From: an uncultured Chloroflexales bacterium | Lineage (GTDB): Bacteria; Chloroflexota; Chloroflexia; Chloroflexales; Chloroflexaceae | NCBI GenBank assembly: GCA_937902315.1 | Contig: CALGUG010000011.1 | Coordinates: 248,001-312,000 of the forward strand | Length of the DNA: 64,000 bases | Direction of reading: 5' to 3' | Part shown: positions 52,268 through 61,108 of the stretch, piece after piece | How positions within the stretch are numbered: position 1 is the stretch's first letter | Layout of the letters: the number at the start of each line of letters is the position of its first letter | Notes under the pieces: model-generated | Told to the model about the DNA's origin: nothing | Databases searched by the model: none | Seen by the model: only the letters and a program-made list of their open reading frames with translations | Made by a program: the position numbers and the translations under genes

Positions 52268-53261
52268 ATTGCTTAAAGATACTGGTGCGCAGATTAAGAT
52301 TGGTGCCGCAACGCCGACAATGGCCGTTATTGACATTGACCATGCGGGTGCTTCCATTGTTGCGCGTAATAACCTCGTTGCCACAATTGGGACAACGAGT
52401 AGCTTGGTTGCTCTCAGGGCCGTAAACAAAATGCAGGCCTGCTTCCAAGCCGATCCGACGGGCACGAATAACGGCTGCCGCCGAGTCTGCTCCTGCATCG
52501 CCTGGCAAGACATGCCAAGGTGTGCTAGGGCCAAGTGAATCGCGGATCCAAGCCACCATAGCGCGCAATTCGTCGGGGTTGGTATTAACGCCGTGATGCA
52601 AGCGCGTGGTCACTTCGATATGACAGTTCCACTTCTCTTTGGCCTGAATCGCCATATCGAGAATACCCCGCCAGTTTTCAACCCCAGTCAGCCGCTCGTA
52701 AGCGGCATCTCCAAAAGCGCGCAGTTCGAGACTGAGCCCATCTAGATAGAGCCCGATCTCTTCGAGCACTTCCGGCGTGAAGAAGCCTGAAGTGACGATC
52801 GCGGTATAACGGCTGGTAGCGCGACTCTGCTGCAAAACATCGAGCAGATAATCAAACGAGACAGCCGGCTCACTGTAAGCCCAAACGACCCCTCGACAGA
52901 GCTGCTTCAGGGCGAAAGCCGCAGCCCGATCGGCTGTGAGCTCGCGCCGTTTAGCTGGATCGTCGGGCAGGAGGGTGTACTGACCGCGTCCTTGATCTGC
53001 CGGAAAGGCGGTGCCCCAACTGCCGAGCGAAAAGACCAGCGAGTCAGGAAAGAAGTGCCAGAGACGGTGCGCTTCTATTGGCCCGACCGCAGCCGCGCTG
53101 ATCAAGGAATGGCTATGGTCGACAATAGCGCCCTCGGAAGCACTGCGTACCTGACACTTACCCCATTCGCCTTCGGCTAAGATACAACGCCATTGGCAAG
53201 CATTGCACTGGACATGGGCTTCGTCTGTTGGTTGTGCAAGAGTTGAGAGATGCATGAGCAC
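52266..53261 (-). CDS. AmmeMemoRadiSam-type radical SAM homologue lacking the cluster cysteines
   Basis: A 331-residue protein with the layout of the AMMECR1/Memo-linked radical SAM enzymes: an N-terminal four-cysteine motif C19, C22, C26, C36 (CNACQWRC, GKC), a TIM-barrel core and a C-terminal zinc ribbon (CPNCGN, CRRCGT). Where active members have G-C-N-x2-C-x2-C-Q-N after HFFPDSLVFSLG, this one reads GTAFPADQGRGQ (about 83-94), with no cysteine. It therefore cannot bind the 4Fe-4S cluster in the usual way and may be a pseudoenzyme or have a different chemistry. A GTG start with AGGAG four bases upstream is used; an ATG two codons later is the alternative. Confidence 0.85.
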   Translation of the reverse strand: MLMHLSTLAQPTDEAHVQCNACQWRCILAEGEWGKCQVRSASEGAIVDHSHSLISAAAVGPIEAHRLWHFFPDSLVFSLGSWGTAFPADQGRGQYTLLPDDPAKRRELTADRAAAFALKQLCRGVVWAYSEPAVSFDYLLDVLQQSRATSRYTAIVTSGFFTPEVLEEIGLYLDGLSLELRAFGDAAYERLTGVENWRGILDMAIQAKEKWNCHIEVTTRLHHGVNTNPDELRAMVAWIRDSLGPSTPWHVLPGDAGADSAAAVIRARRIGLEAGLHFVYGPESNQATRCPNCGNEVITRNNGSTRMVNVNNGHCRRCGTNLNLRTSIFKQ

Positions 53262-53406
53262 AAAGCTCCTGAGCAGTGGCGCATTGCCGCATGGTTGTGC
53301 AGATCTATTGCGCCAAGAAGTGTATGATGCTCATGTTATTGTACAACTTTTGTAGCAAAATGAACAAGCAGGTAGTAGATTTGAATAACGAAATGTTATG
53401 TGAACA

Positions 53407-53434
53407 AGCTGGGCCTCTATGCTGAAGCCCAGCT
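53407..53434 (-). terminator. Terminator after the aminotransferase gene
   Basis: AGCTGGGC pairs with GCCCAGCT around a twelve-base loop just past the stop codon on the minus strand. Confidence 0.5.
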
Positions 53435-53441
53435 AACCTTT

Positions 53442-54644
53442 TTAAAGCAGCTCTTTGATCTTGGCTAAACGCTCGCCAGCCTGTTCGATCGTGCTCAGCT
53501 CTTTGGCGAAGCAGAAGCGAACCAACAGAGGTGCGCTGCTCGGATCGCTATAGAAGGCCGAAGGAGGAATGGCGGCCACACCGATCTCGTTGATTAACCA
53601 GCGGCAGAAGGAGACATCGTTGGCATGTCCGGTCGCGCTGATATCGGCCATCAGGAAGTAGGAGCCACGCGAAGGCAGAGTCGGCAGCCCAGCTTTATGC
53701 AGCACTTCGGTCAACAAGCTGCGGCGGGCGCTGTATTCGCTGCGCAATTCGGCATAATACCCGAGCTCTTCGGCTTTGTTGAGCGCAACGGCAGCGGCCT
53801 GCTGGAAGGGCGTCGCCGTCGCGAAGGTCAGCCACTGGTGAATCTGGCGAATCGCGAAGCTGAGCGGCTGCGGCCCAACGGCATAGCCGATCTTCCAACC
53901 GGTGAGGCTAAAAGTCTTGCCCGTGCTGTTGATCGTCAGGGTGCGCTCCCACATATTGGGCAAGGTCGCGATCGGAATGTGCTGAAAGCCATCGAAGGTC
54001 AGCTGATCGTAAACCTCATCGGCGATCACGATCACATCGTGCTCTTGGCAGAGCTGGGCGATATACTCCAGCTCGCTGCGAGTAAAGACTTTGCCGGTCG
54101 GGTTGTGAGGCGTGTTGATCATCAGCAGCTTGGTGCGCTCGTTAAAGGCGGCCCATAGCTCTTCGGGGTCAAACCACCAATCGGCCTGTTCGGGCGCGGC
54201 ATCCGGCTTGGGCGGGTAGAGCTTCACAAAGCGCGGAATACCGCCAGCGATCACGACATCGGGGCCGTAGGCGTCGTAAGCAGGTTCGAAGATGATCACT
54301 TCGTCGCCGGGATCGACGAGGGCCAAGATCGCTCCGGCCAAGGCCTCGGTTGCGCCGCTGGTCACAGTAACTTCAGTGGCGGGATCGACGCTGTGCCAGC
54401 CATTGCGCTGCCAGTGGTCGGCTACCGCTTGGCGCAGGCTAGGCAAACCGAGCGCCGGTGCGTACTGGTTGAGATCAGCCGCGATCGCATCGGCAGCCGC
54501 CTGTTTGATCCAATTCGGGCCAGCGAAATCAGGGAAGCCTTGCCCCAAATTAATCGCCTTATGCGCGACAGCTAAGGCGCTCATTTCTGTAAAGATAGAT
54601 GTTCCAAAACCTTGTGCGCGACGGGCTAACAGACTGCCGCTCAT
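53442..54644 (-). CDS. Pyridoxal-phosphate aminotransferase, class I/II
   Basis: A 400-residue aminotransferase of fold type I. The PLP lysine is in STGKTFSLTGWKIGY; NTPHNPTGKVF and VIADEVYDQLTF supply the cofactor-binding Asn and Asp/Tyr, and the C-terminal LVRFCFAK carries the substrate carboxylate arginine. The sequence resembles the aspartate/kynurenine/methionine aminotransferase group. The start at 54644 is preferred over a frame 19 codons longer because GAGGAG precedes it. No amino-acid biosynthesis genes are adjacent. Confidence 0.92.
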   Translation of the reverse strand: MSGSLLARRAQGFGTSIFTEMSALAVAHKAINLGQGFPDFAGPNWIKQAAADAIAADLNQYAPALGLPSLRQAVADHWQRNGWHSVDPATEVTVTSGATEALAGAILALVDPGDEVIIFEPAYDAYGPDVVIAGGIPRFVKLYPPKPDAAPEQADWWFDPEELWAAFNERTKLLMINTPHNPTGKVFTRSELEYIAQLCQEHDVIVIADEVYDQLTFDGFQHIPIATLPNMWERTLTINSTGKTFSLTGWKIGYAVGPQPLSFAIRQIHQWLTFATATPFQQAAAVALNKAEELGYYAELRSEYSARRSLLTEVLHKAGLPTLPSRGSYFLMADISATGHANDVSFCRWLINEIGVAAIPPSAFYSDPSSAPLLVRFCFAKELSTIEQAGERLAKIKELL

Positions 54645-54881
54645 GGCAATGTACTCCTCGGTCTTTCGTAGCAAAGAGGGTTTGATAATGCTGTTCATCA
54701 TACCACAAGCTGCTTGGATAGTTGATAAAGAAAGTCGTCATTTTACAGGTTTCTTGATATGGAAACAGAAGAATCTGCTCGCTGCTGTTCGCGGCACGCG
54801 CAAAGGGGAAAAGTTTCATAACGATAAACTAGGGGTTTTGCTCTAGCCAAACGACTCATTTCTGGCTACACTTGAATAGTG

Positions 54882-54996
54882 ATACTACATCCGCTTAAAA
54901 ACGTGCATTCTGGCAACGTGGAGCCACAAAAAGCGAGAAAAGAATAAGTTCCACTCTGCCGAAGACCAAAAGAAAGAGAGTTATCGGATTTGGTAT
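54882..54996 (+). repeat. Family B MITE-like element, complete copy
   Basis: Left end ATACTACATCCGCTTAAAAA, core CTCTGCCGAAGACCAAA and right end CGGATTTGGTAT. Confidence 0.7.
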
Positions 54997-55085
54997 ACCA
55001 GAAGATCGCCTGTGTCTAGGCGCTGCGAGAGTGATGCTGAACGATGATTGTTAGCACAGTGCCCTAGCTAGGCCAAATGAATATG

Positions 55086-55091
55086 CTATAA
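55086..55091 (+). promoter_or_regulatory. Putative -10 box of lspA
   Basis: A perfect TATAAT 41 bp upstream of the GTG start; GTTAGCAC and TAGCTAGG upstream give no strong -35. Confidence 0.45.
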
Positions 55092-55126
55092 TCTGACGTA
55101 TATTGTTTTTCATGTGGAGGCAGATT

Positions 55127-55693
55127 GTGTTTGAACAATTGCAGCGACGATGGCTCTTCCCCGCTCTAGTCGCTACGTTGTCGTTTGCCATAGACCAAGT
55201 TACCAAAACCTGGATTCTTGATAATCTTGGCAGCGAACCAGGGCAACGCGTTATTCCGCTGCTTGGCAACTGGCTGCGCTTTATTTATGTGCAGAATACC
55301 GGTGTAGCCTTCGGAATGTTCCAAAATGGTTCGCAATTTTTTATTCTCACCTCGTTGATCATCTGCATTGGCGCCATCTATGCCTACGCCTTTCAATTGC
55401 CGAACCATAGCCGCTGGATCCAACTTAGCTTGGGCCTGATCATCGGCGGCGCTTTGGGCAATGTGATCGACCGCATCATCTACGGTCACGTGGTCGACTT
55501 TGTGAGCGTGGGCAGCTTCCCTGTGTTTAATGTCGCCGATAGCTGCATTTGTGTGGGCGTCGCGATTATGGCGATCTATCTCTTGATCACAGATCAGCCA
55601 CCCGAGCCGCGTCCTACCCCCCGCGATGATACGCTACTCAATTCGCTTTTGATGCAAGACAGCTTGCCAAACGAAGAGCGGCGCGAATCCTGA
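55127..55693 (+). CDS. lspA: Lipoprotein signal peptidase (signal peptidase II)
   Basis: A 188-residue inner-membrane aspartyl protease that removes signal peptides from lipidated prolipoproteins. Four membrane segments, with the catalytic aspartates in GALGNVIDRI and FNVADSCI, and the family block VQNTGVAFGMF. Start GTG with GGAGG six bases upstream; the ATG eight codons earlier overlaps that site. A hydrophilic tail of about 35 residues is longer than usual. The rluD-type gene follows 12 bp later, a common pairing. Confidence 0.95.
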   Translation: MFEQLQRRWLFPALVATLSFAIDQVTKTWILDNLGSEPGQRVIPLLGNWLRFIYVQNTGVAFGMFQNGSQFFILTSLIICIGAIYAYAFQLPNHSRWIQLSLGLIIGGALGNVIDRIIYGHVVDFVSVGSFPVFNVADSCICVGVAIMAIYLLITDQPPEPRPTPRDDTLLNSLLMQDSLPNEERRES

Positions 55694-55705
55694 TAGTTAG
55701 AGATC

Positions 55706-56686
55706 ATGACAGACGAACTTTGGGAAAACGACGAAGCGGACGCTGAAGGCGAGGGCGCAGCGTCCGTTCCTGTGTTACTGCAAGTCGATGATGATGCGGT
55801 CGGCGAACGGCTCGACCGTTTTGTTGTGGCCGCCCTGCCCGAGCTATCGCGCTCCTTTGTGAGCAACCTGATTCGCGATGGGCACATTAGAGTCAATGGC
55901 AAAGCCGCCAAGCCAGGCCAAGCCTTGCGGCGCGGCGAACAAGTCGCCATTGTGCTACCGGCGCCCAAACCGAGCGAGCTGCAGCCCGAGGACCTCCCGC
56001 TCGAGGTAGTGTACGAAGATAACGATGTGGTTGTGATCAACAAGGCGGCCGGAATGGTGGTGCATCCCTCGGCGGGGCACAGTAGCGGCACCTTGGTGAA
56101 CGCCCTGCTCTACCGCTACCCCGACATGCAAGTCGGCAACGATCTGCGCCCAGGCATCGTGCATCGTCTCGACCGCGACACCTCGGGCCTGATGGTGGTG
56201 GTGCGCAACGACCGAGCACGCGCCTACATCACCGAGCAGCAGCAGGCGCGCAGTATGCACAAAGCCTACTTGGTCATGGTCGAAGGCCACTTAAAAGAGC
56301 CAGAGGGCACGATCGATGCGCCGATCGGCCGTCACCCAAGCGACCGTTTGCGCCAAGCGATCGTCTCGAACGGGCGACATGCTGTAACCCACTACCGTGT
56401 GCTCGAAGAGATCGGCAACTACTCCTTGGTCGAAGCGCGGCTCGAAACCGGACGCACCCACCAGATCCGCGTCCACTTCGCCCATATGCAACGCCATGTT
56501 GTGGGCGATCCGCTCTATGGCTTGCGCCGACCACGGGCCAGCTTCGGCTTGCAGCGCCAATTTCTGCACTCGTACCAGCTCGGCTTCCGCCTGCCCTCGA
56601 CCAGCGAATGGCAGCAATGGAGCGTGCCCCTGCCCGCCGACCTGCAACAGGCTCTCGAGCGCATTCGAGCTAGCGCCCGCGTATAA
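55706..56686 (+). CDS. RluD-family 23S rRNA pseudouridine synthase
   Basis: A 326-residue enzyme converting uridine to pseudouridine in rRNA. Residues about 30-95 are an S4 RNA-binding domain (VGERLDRFVVAALPELSRSF, IRVNGKAAKPGQALRRGEQV). The synthase domain has the catalytic aspartate in HRLDRDTSGLMVV and the later ETGRTHQIRVHFAHM block. The acidic first 25 residues are an extension. It is cotranscribed with lspA and ends at a strong terminator. Confidence 0.95.
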   Translation: MTDELWENDEADAEGEGAASVPVLLQVDDDAVGERLDRFVVAALPELSRSFVSNLIRDGHIRVNGKAAKPGQALRRGEQVAIVLPAPKPSELQPEDLPLEVVYEDNDVVVINKAAGMVVHPSAGHSSGTLVNALLYRYPDMQVGNDLRPGIVHRLDRDTSGLMVVVRNDRARAYITEQQQARSMHKAYLVMVEGHLKEPEGTIDAPIGRHPSDRLRQAIVSNGRHAVTHYRVLEEIGNYSLVEARLETGRTHQIRVHFAHMQRHVVGDPLYGLRRPRASFGLQRQFLHSYQLGFRLPSTSEWQQWSVPLPADLQQALERIRASARV

Positions 56687-56696
56687 ACACAAAAAC

Positions 56697-56724
56697 GAGC
56701 GTGGAGCGATCTGCTCCACGCTCT
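56697..56724 (+). terminator. Rho-independent terminator of the lspA-rluD operon
   Basis: GAGCGTGGAGC pairs exactly with GCTCCACGCTC around a GATCT loop, followed by T-rich sequence. Confidence 0.85.
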
Positions 56725-56779
56725 TGCTCTTCTCTCTCCCAATTCGACACCTTCAAGCAATACTTCGTGCTGGCGTTGA

Positions 56780-56832
56780 GGTCTCTTCCCTCCATGCGCT
56801 CCTTGGCGCGTCCGCCTACGGCTACCAACATC
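56780..56832 (-). repeat. Family A intergenic repeat, copy 16
   Basis: GGTCTCTTCCCTCCATGCGC, CTTGGCGCGTCCGCC and TACGGCTACCAACATCCCGC. Confidence 0.7.
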
Positions 56833-56915
56833 CCGCCCGCCCATTCAGCGGGCCGAGCCGCCTTCGGCGGCGCAGAACCTCGCGTATCTTCGCTTTCCTC
56901 ACTGCTCGTTGTTTA

Positions 56916-57034
56916 ACACCAAATCCGTTTAAAGACGTGCGCTCTTGGAACGCAGAAAGCAAAACCGAGGAAAAAAAGGGTCAAATTCCACTCTACCGAA
57001 GGCCAAAACGAAAGAACGTAATCAGATTTAGCAT
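56916..57034 (+). repeat. Family B MITE-like element, complete copy
   Basis: Left end ACACCAAATCCGTTTAAAGA, core CTCTACCGAAGGCCAAA and right end CAGATTTAGCAT. Confidence 0.7.
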
Positions 57035-57053
57035 TCCATCGAAAGTGATATAG

Positions 57054-57091
57054 ACAGGGAGCGTGAGGCAGATCGCTTCACGCTCCCTGTT
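57054..57091. terminator. Terminator downstream of the SH3 gene
   Basis: ACAGGGAGCGTGA pairs with TCACGCTCCCTGT around a short loop, followed by TTTCTC on the plus strand; it serves the minus-strand gene that ends at 57113. Confidence 0.75.
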
Positions 57092-57112
57092 TCTCTATCT
57101 CATACGCTCGAT

Positions 57113-57883
57113 CTACTTCAACAAGTAGTCATCGCGGATATAACCCACTTCGCCGCTCTCGGGCAGCCTCACCTTCCACCAAAGCACGCCGGCTGCATCG
57201 AGTTGTTTTGACAGCAAGCTCACCTGCCTGCCTTCTTCCAAGGCCATATGCGAAGGAGCATTCTCGAACGGCTCCAGACGATAGCGCACACCCAGACCTC
57301 CGGTGTTGCCCACTACACGCTTGCCGAAATCAAGCCTAGCGTTCTGGCTGGTCGTTCGCTCTGCGTGGCCGCCCTTGGGAAGCGGCTTGAGCATATTAGA
57401 ATCAACCAGACCCTGTGGGTGCATCTGCGGTTGTGTGTGCGGCTGGGCTGGGAACTCCTGCTGCTTGTTTGGAACTTGCTTCTGCGCTGTGCCATCAAGC
57501 GTTGCGAAGAAGTGAATACAAGCCGTGCTAAAACAGAGCAGAACAGCCACAAGTAGCACCAGATGCACGAAATTCCTCGGCGTGAAGATGAATTTGAGGG
57601 TCTGAAGCAAGCCCTCCTGGAATAGAGCGGCCACGCGCTGGCGGCGTTGGCGCCGTTCCAGCGTCTTCAGATAGCCAGTGATGAGATCGAGAACATCGTC
57701 GTAATATGAGATTTGGCCGTTCAAGCGAGCTTTGAGCGAAGCCTCGCGCAAGTTGGCGCGATAGGCTTCCAAAATCTCCTTGTGCTGGCGAATGAGGTCG
57801 GCGATCTGTCTTACATAGTACGCTTCGTTGGAGGCCTGTGCTGCTCGTTCCACGTCTGATCTCCTCAATCTTCGAAATCTCAT
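57113..57883 (-). CDS. Membrane protein with C-terminal bacterial SH3 domain
   Basis: A 256-residue protein. Residues 1-95 are basic and helical with coiled-coil character (RQIADLIRQHKEILEAYRAN, YLKTLERRQRRQRVAALF). A membrane helix at about 104-124 (FVHLVLLVAVLLCFSTACI) is followed by a Pro/Gln-rich linker and, from about 185, an SH3b domain (NTGGLGVRYRLEPFENAPSH, VRLPESGEVGYIRDDYLL), which in exported proteins binds cell-wall peptides. It would therefore link the cytoplasm to peptidoglycan. The ATG at 57883 is preferred over a TTG 15 codons upstream. Confidence 0.75.
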   Translation of the reverse strand: MRFRRLRRSDVERAAQASNEAYYVRQIADLIRQHKEILEAYRANLREASLKARLNGQISYYDDVLDLITGYLKTLERRQRRQRVAALFQEGLLQTLKFIFTPRNFVHLVLLVAVLLCFSTACIHFFATLDGTAQKQVPNKQQEFPAQPHTQPQMHPQGLVDSNMLKPLPKGGHAERTTSQNARLDFGKRVVGNTGGLGVRYRLEPFENAPSHMALEEGRQVSLLSKQLDAAGVLWWKVRLPESGEVGYIRDDYLLK

Positions 57884-58610
57884 ATTGGGTCGCTCTCTTG
57901 ATAGAAGTATCCCACGACGTTGTGACAAGAAGTGTCACAAATAGACGGACATTCCTATCCAACAGAAAAGTCGTCGTTTCTCGGGCAAGTTCATGAGATT
58001 TAATCAAGCGACACGTACGGAACTGGGCAATGTAAAGCACTAGAAGGCATCTGTTGAGATGCACTCTAGCCCAATAGTGCCTATACAGGCACCGCATCTC
58101 TCTTCTAACAAGAAGAGATGCAGGTTGAGAGCTTTTTTCTGCATGTTTTGAGGTAACTACACAAAGATCTACCGGCTCGTTTTGGGAATAAGCCAGTATC
58201 TCCTTACAGAAACGTTCGCTACTTCAATTGAGGCGAGCTTGAAGCTGAGGAGGAGGAAGACGTAGATTACAAAATTCTCAGCGTCCTTCGTACTTCCTAG
58301 GATAGCATATTGATTAGGGCACAAATGTGGTCGTTAGCACTGTAAACAAGACAATTTAGATGAATTTTTATTCATATCATCGTAGGAGTAAGCCTAGGAA
58401 TCCACGATTACAATGCCCTTAGCTATTATAATACCACCATTCAAGCTCTAGATGAACAAACTTTCATATTTGAGACCCTATTTCATGCTTCGCGTGCTGA
58501 TATGAAAATTCCAGTTACAGGAAGCGGTCAGCATTCACGCGACACGTATAATGCCGCCCACTGAGGATTTTCACTAGTTGTTCTCAGCGCCCCGCGCTGG
58601 TGCTTAACCC
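57884..58610. other. Gene-free region, left part of a 1.4 kb gap
   Basis: No supported coding frame, tRNA or known repeat. The DNA is AT-rich in 58.3-58.55 kb. It must contain the promoter of the SH3 gene at its left end. Confidence 0.4.
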
Positions 58611-58777
58611 ATACCAAATCCGTTCAAAGACTTGTGTTCTTTCGACGAAGGAAAACCAAAACTGGGGAAAGAGTTGTGCGAAACTTCGCGCGATAGCGCG
58701 AAATTTCGCACAACAAAAAATAGTCAAGTTCCGCTCTGCCGAAGGCCAAATAAAAAGTGATCTATCGGATTTGGTAT
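58611..58777 (+). repeat. Family B MITE-like element, longest copy with an internal palindrome
   Basis: Perfect 12-bp terminal inverted repeats ATACCAAATCCG and CGGATTTGGTAT. The core CTCTGCCGAAGGCCAAA is present. An 18-bp palindrome with a GATA loop (58674-58713) is inserted in the middle. Confidence 0.85.
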
Positions 58778-58849
58778 CATTCGGCGCAATCGTTGTGTTG
58801 GGGGCGGCCTCGACACACAGGCAGATGCGACCTCGGGTGGCGGGCGGGA

Positions 58850-58910
58850 TGTTGGTAGCCGTAGGCGGACGCGGTTTGAGCCTTGTTTGGGGTAAAGAGC
58901 TCTCCGCCAA
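58850..58910 (+). repeat. Family A intergenic repeat, copy 17
   Basis: GTTGGTAGCCGTAGGCGGAC, a diverged middle and GAGCTCTCCGCC. Confidence 0.7.
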
Positions 58911-58988
58911 AGTGCAAAAAAACACAAGTCTGTACATTTAGCAATGACCGTCATTTTTGCGCTTTGTGAGCCAATAAACATACTACGT

Positions 58989-59017
58989 TTGACTCAGAAA
59001 TTGTCGCATGCTATTAT
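58989..59017 (+). promoter_or_regulatory. Sigma-70-type promoter of the ABC exporter operon
   Basis: TTGACT and TATTAT separated by 17 bp; transcription would start near 59024. Confidence 0.6.
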
Positions 59018-59023
59018 GAACGG

Positions 59024-59285
59024 CGTCCTCGTCCGTGAGAAAGGATGGCAGTCCTTGCTTAACAGTAAGCCTACGGGCACCTCTTTCTAAGTCTCTGCGC
59101 TTTCGGATGCGCGCCGTAGCCAGCTTTCTCTTGCTGGTTTACGCCTCTGCTGTCTGCCAGCTTGGCAGATGGTTGTATGCTGTTGTCTTCCAGCCAAGCA
59201 CCTCTTTGCGAATGGCCTAAGCGCAGAGTATTTCCGCGGTCTTTTCAGTTTTGGCCTACAACAACAACATATTGTGAGGAAAACT
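59024..59285 (+). other. Long, hairpin-rich leader of the ABC exporter operon
   Basis: About 260 nucleotides between the predicted start site and the ATPase gene. It contains several potential stems (CCAGC/GCTGG near 59110, CTGCCA/TGGCAG at 59155-59168) and a GC-rich 5' part with no convincing open frame. It could be a riboswitch or attenuator; I could not match it to a known class. Confidence 0.35.
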
Positions 59286-60296
59286 ATGCCAGCGATTCTG
59301 GTCGATGGGCTGTGCAAAACGTACCGTTCGTTTCGCAAAGCTCCAGGTTTGATGGGCGCAGTGCGCAGTTTGATTTGGCGCGAGCATGTGCTGCGAGAGG
59401 CAGTTCGCGATATCTCGTTTGTGATCGAAGAGGGCGAAGTAGTCGGCTTTTTAGGGCCAAACGGCGCGGGCAAGACCACAACCTTGAAGATGCTGAGCGG
59501 CATTTTGCACCCCAGCAAAGGCAGAGCTGAAGTGCTCGGCTTTACACCCAGCCAGCGAGCCTTCGCTTATCTACGCCAAATCTCGATGGTGATGGGCCAA
59601 AAGAGCATGCTCTGGCACGAGATTCCAACCTACGACACGCTCTTGGTGCATAAAGAGATCTATCGCCTCGACGATGGCAGCTTCCGACGCAACCTCGATG
59701 AATTGGTCGAGCTGTTAGCGGTCGAAGATCTATTGCGGGTTCCAGTGCGCAATCTGTCGCTCGGAGAGCGCATGAAGATGGAACTGCTCGCGGCCTTGCT
59801 GCATCAACCCAGAGTGCTCTTCCTCGACGAACCAACGATCGGCCTCGATGTGGTGTCGCAAGCGCGATTGCGCGGCTTTTTACGCGAGCTGAACCGCAAA
59901 TTTGGCACAACCATTATGCTGACCAGCCACTACATGGACGACATCCAAGCGCTCTGTCAACGAGTTTTGCTGATCGACCATGGTCAACTGCGCTTCGATG
60001 GCAGCCTCAACGAGCTAGTGATGCAGAGCAGCCCCTACAAACTGCTCAATGTGACCTTCGCCAACACACCGCCTTCCAGCCAAGCGCTCGCCATGCTCGA
60101 CCCGAGGATCAGCCAACGCCCCAGCGACGACCCCTTACGCCTCAACCTGGCCGTGCCGCGCGAGCTGATCGCCGAGACAACCGCGCTGCTGCTGCGTATG
60201 GGCCAAGTCGCCGATGTCGGCATCGAAGATGTGCCGATTGAAGAGGTGATCGGGGCGCTGTTTACGGGCCAAGAACAGATCGGGGTGGCGGCATGA
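59286..60296 (+). CDS. ABC transporter ATP-binding protein (ABC-2 export type)
   Basis: A 336-residue ATPase. Walker A is FLGPNGAGKTTTLKML, the signature LSLGERMKMELLAALL and Walker B RVLFLDEPTIGLD. The block MVMGQKSMLWHEIPTYDTLL after the Q-loop and the ~90-residue C-terminal extension match the COG4586 group, which works with two permeases of the COG4587/COG3694 type; some members have been linked to viologen efflux. The start is the ATG following TGAGGAAAACT. Its stop overlaps the first permease gene. Confidence 0.92.
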   Translation: MPAILVDGLCKTYRSFRKAPGLMGAVRSLIWREHVLREAVRDISFVIEEGEVVGFLGPNGAGKTTTLKMLSGILHPSKGRAEVLGFTPSQRAFAYLRQISMVMGQKSMLWHEIPTYDTLLVHKEIYRLDDGSFRRNLDELVELLAVEDLLRVPVRNLSLGERMKMELLAALLHQPRVLFLDEPTIGLDVVSQARLRGFLRELNRKFGTTIMLTSHYMDDIQALCQRVLLIDHGQLRFDGSLNELVMQSSPYKLLNVTFANTPPSSQALAMLDPRISQRPSDDPLRLNLAVPRELIAETTALLLRMGQVADVGIEDVPIEEVIGALFTGQEQIGVAA

Positions 60297-61096
60297 TGAC
60301 ACACGTTCGTATGTTTGGTCGCATGGTCGGTCTGAATGTCACCATGACGATCGCCTATCGGGCGGCCTTTTTCGCCCTGATGGTCAGCAGCGTGATTCAG
60401 CCGGTTGTCTCACTGTTAGTGATGCTGACGATCGAGTCGCAAGGGGCGGATCTGCCTTTCGATCGCAGCCAACTGGTGACTTACTATCTGCTGCTCAGCT
60501 TTGTTGCGATCTGTACCGGCTGTTGGGTCGGCGAATACCTTGCGGAAGGGATCCGCGATGGCGAGCTATCGAACACGCTTGTGCGGCCAGTGCCCTACAT
60601 TTATAACTTCGTGACCAATAACATCGGCGAGAAGATCGTGAAGCTACCGCTGCTGCTGCCGATTCTGATCGTGATCGCCCTGCTCTTCCGCAGCGAGCTA
60701 AGCTTGCCGAGCGACCCGCTGCGCTGGATCGGCTTCGGCATCGCCGTGGTCTTTGCGGCGGCGACCGCCTTTCTACTCGACTTCGCGCTCGGTTCCTTGG
60801 CCTTTTGGATCAAAGATGTCAGCGGGCTGTTTCGCATCAAAGACCTGCTGCAGGGTCTGTTGGCGGGCCAATTCGTGCCGCTCGCGCTCTTTCCGCCCGC
60901 CTTCGCGCCTTTTCTCGAGGTGCAGCCCTTCCGCTACACACTCTCGTTCCCGCTCGAGGTTTTGGCTGGCACGCTCGATGGGGCGGCGTTAGTGCGAGGT
61001 TTCGCTTGGCAGATCGGTTACAGTGTCGTGTTATGGCTATGTTACCGCGTGATTTGGCACTATGGTTTGAAGAGTTATGAAGCGGTTGGACGCTAA
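60293..61096 (+). CDS. ABC-2 type permease, subunit 1
   Basis: A 267-residue integral membrane protein with six predicted segments. GELSNTLVRPVPYIYNFVTN and the YFLDFALGSLAFWIKDVSGL-like central region are typical of COG4587/COG3694 permeases. It begins within the ATPase stop (ATGA overlap) and is followed 12 bp later by the second permease. The substrate is unknown. Confidence 0.9.
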   Translation: MMTHVRMFGRMVGLNVTMTIAYRAAFFALMVSSVIQPVVSLLVMLTIESQGADLPFDRSQLVTYYLLLSFVAICTGCWVGEYLAEGIRDGELSNTLVRPVPYIYNFVTNNIGEKIVKLPLLLPILIVIALLFRSELSLPSDPLRWIGFGIAVVFAAATAFLLDFALGSLAFWIKDVSGLFRIKDLLQGLLAGQFVPLALFPPAFAPFLEVQPFRYTLSFPLEVLAGTLDGAALVRGFAWQIGYSVVLWLCYRVIWHYGLKSYEAVGR

Positions 61097-61108
61097 GGAG
61101 CTGTTGCG

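Noticed and set aside
57884..58610. Possible small RNA gene in the long gap
   Set aside because: No clear promoter-terminator pair or strong structure could be identified in this stretch by eye.
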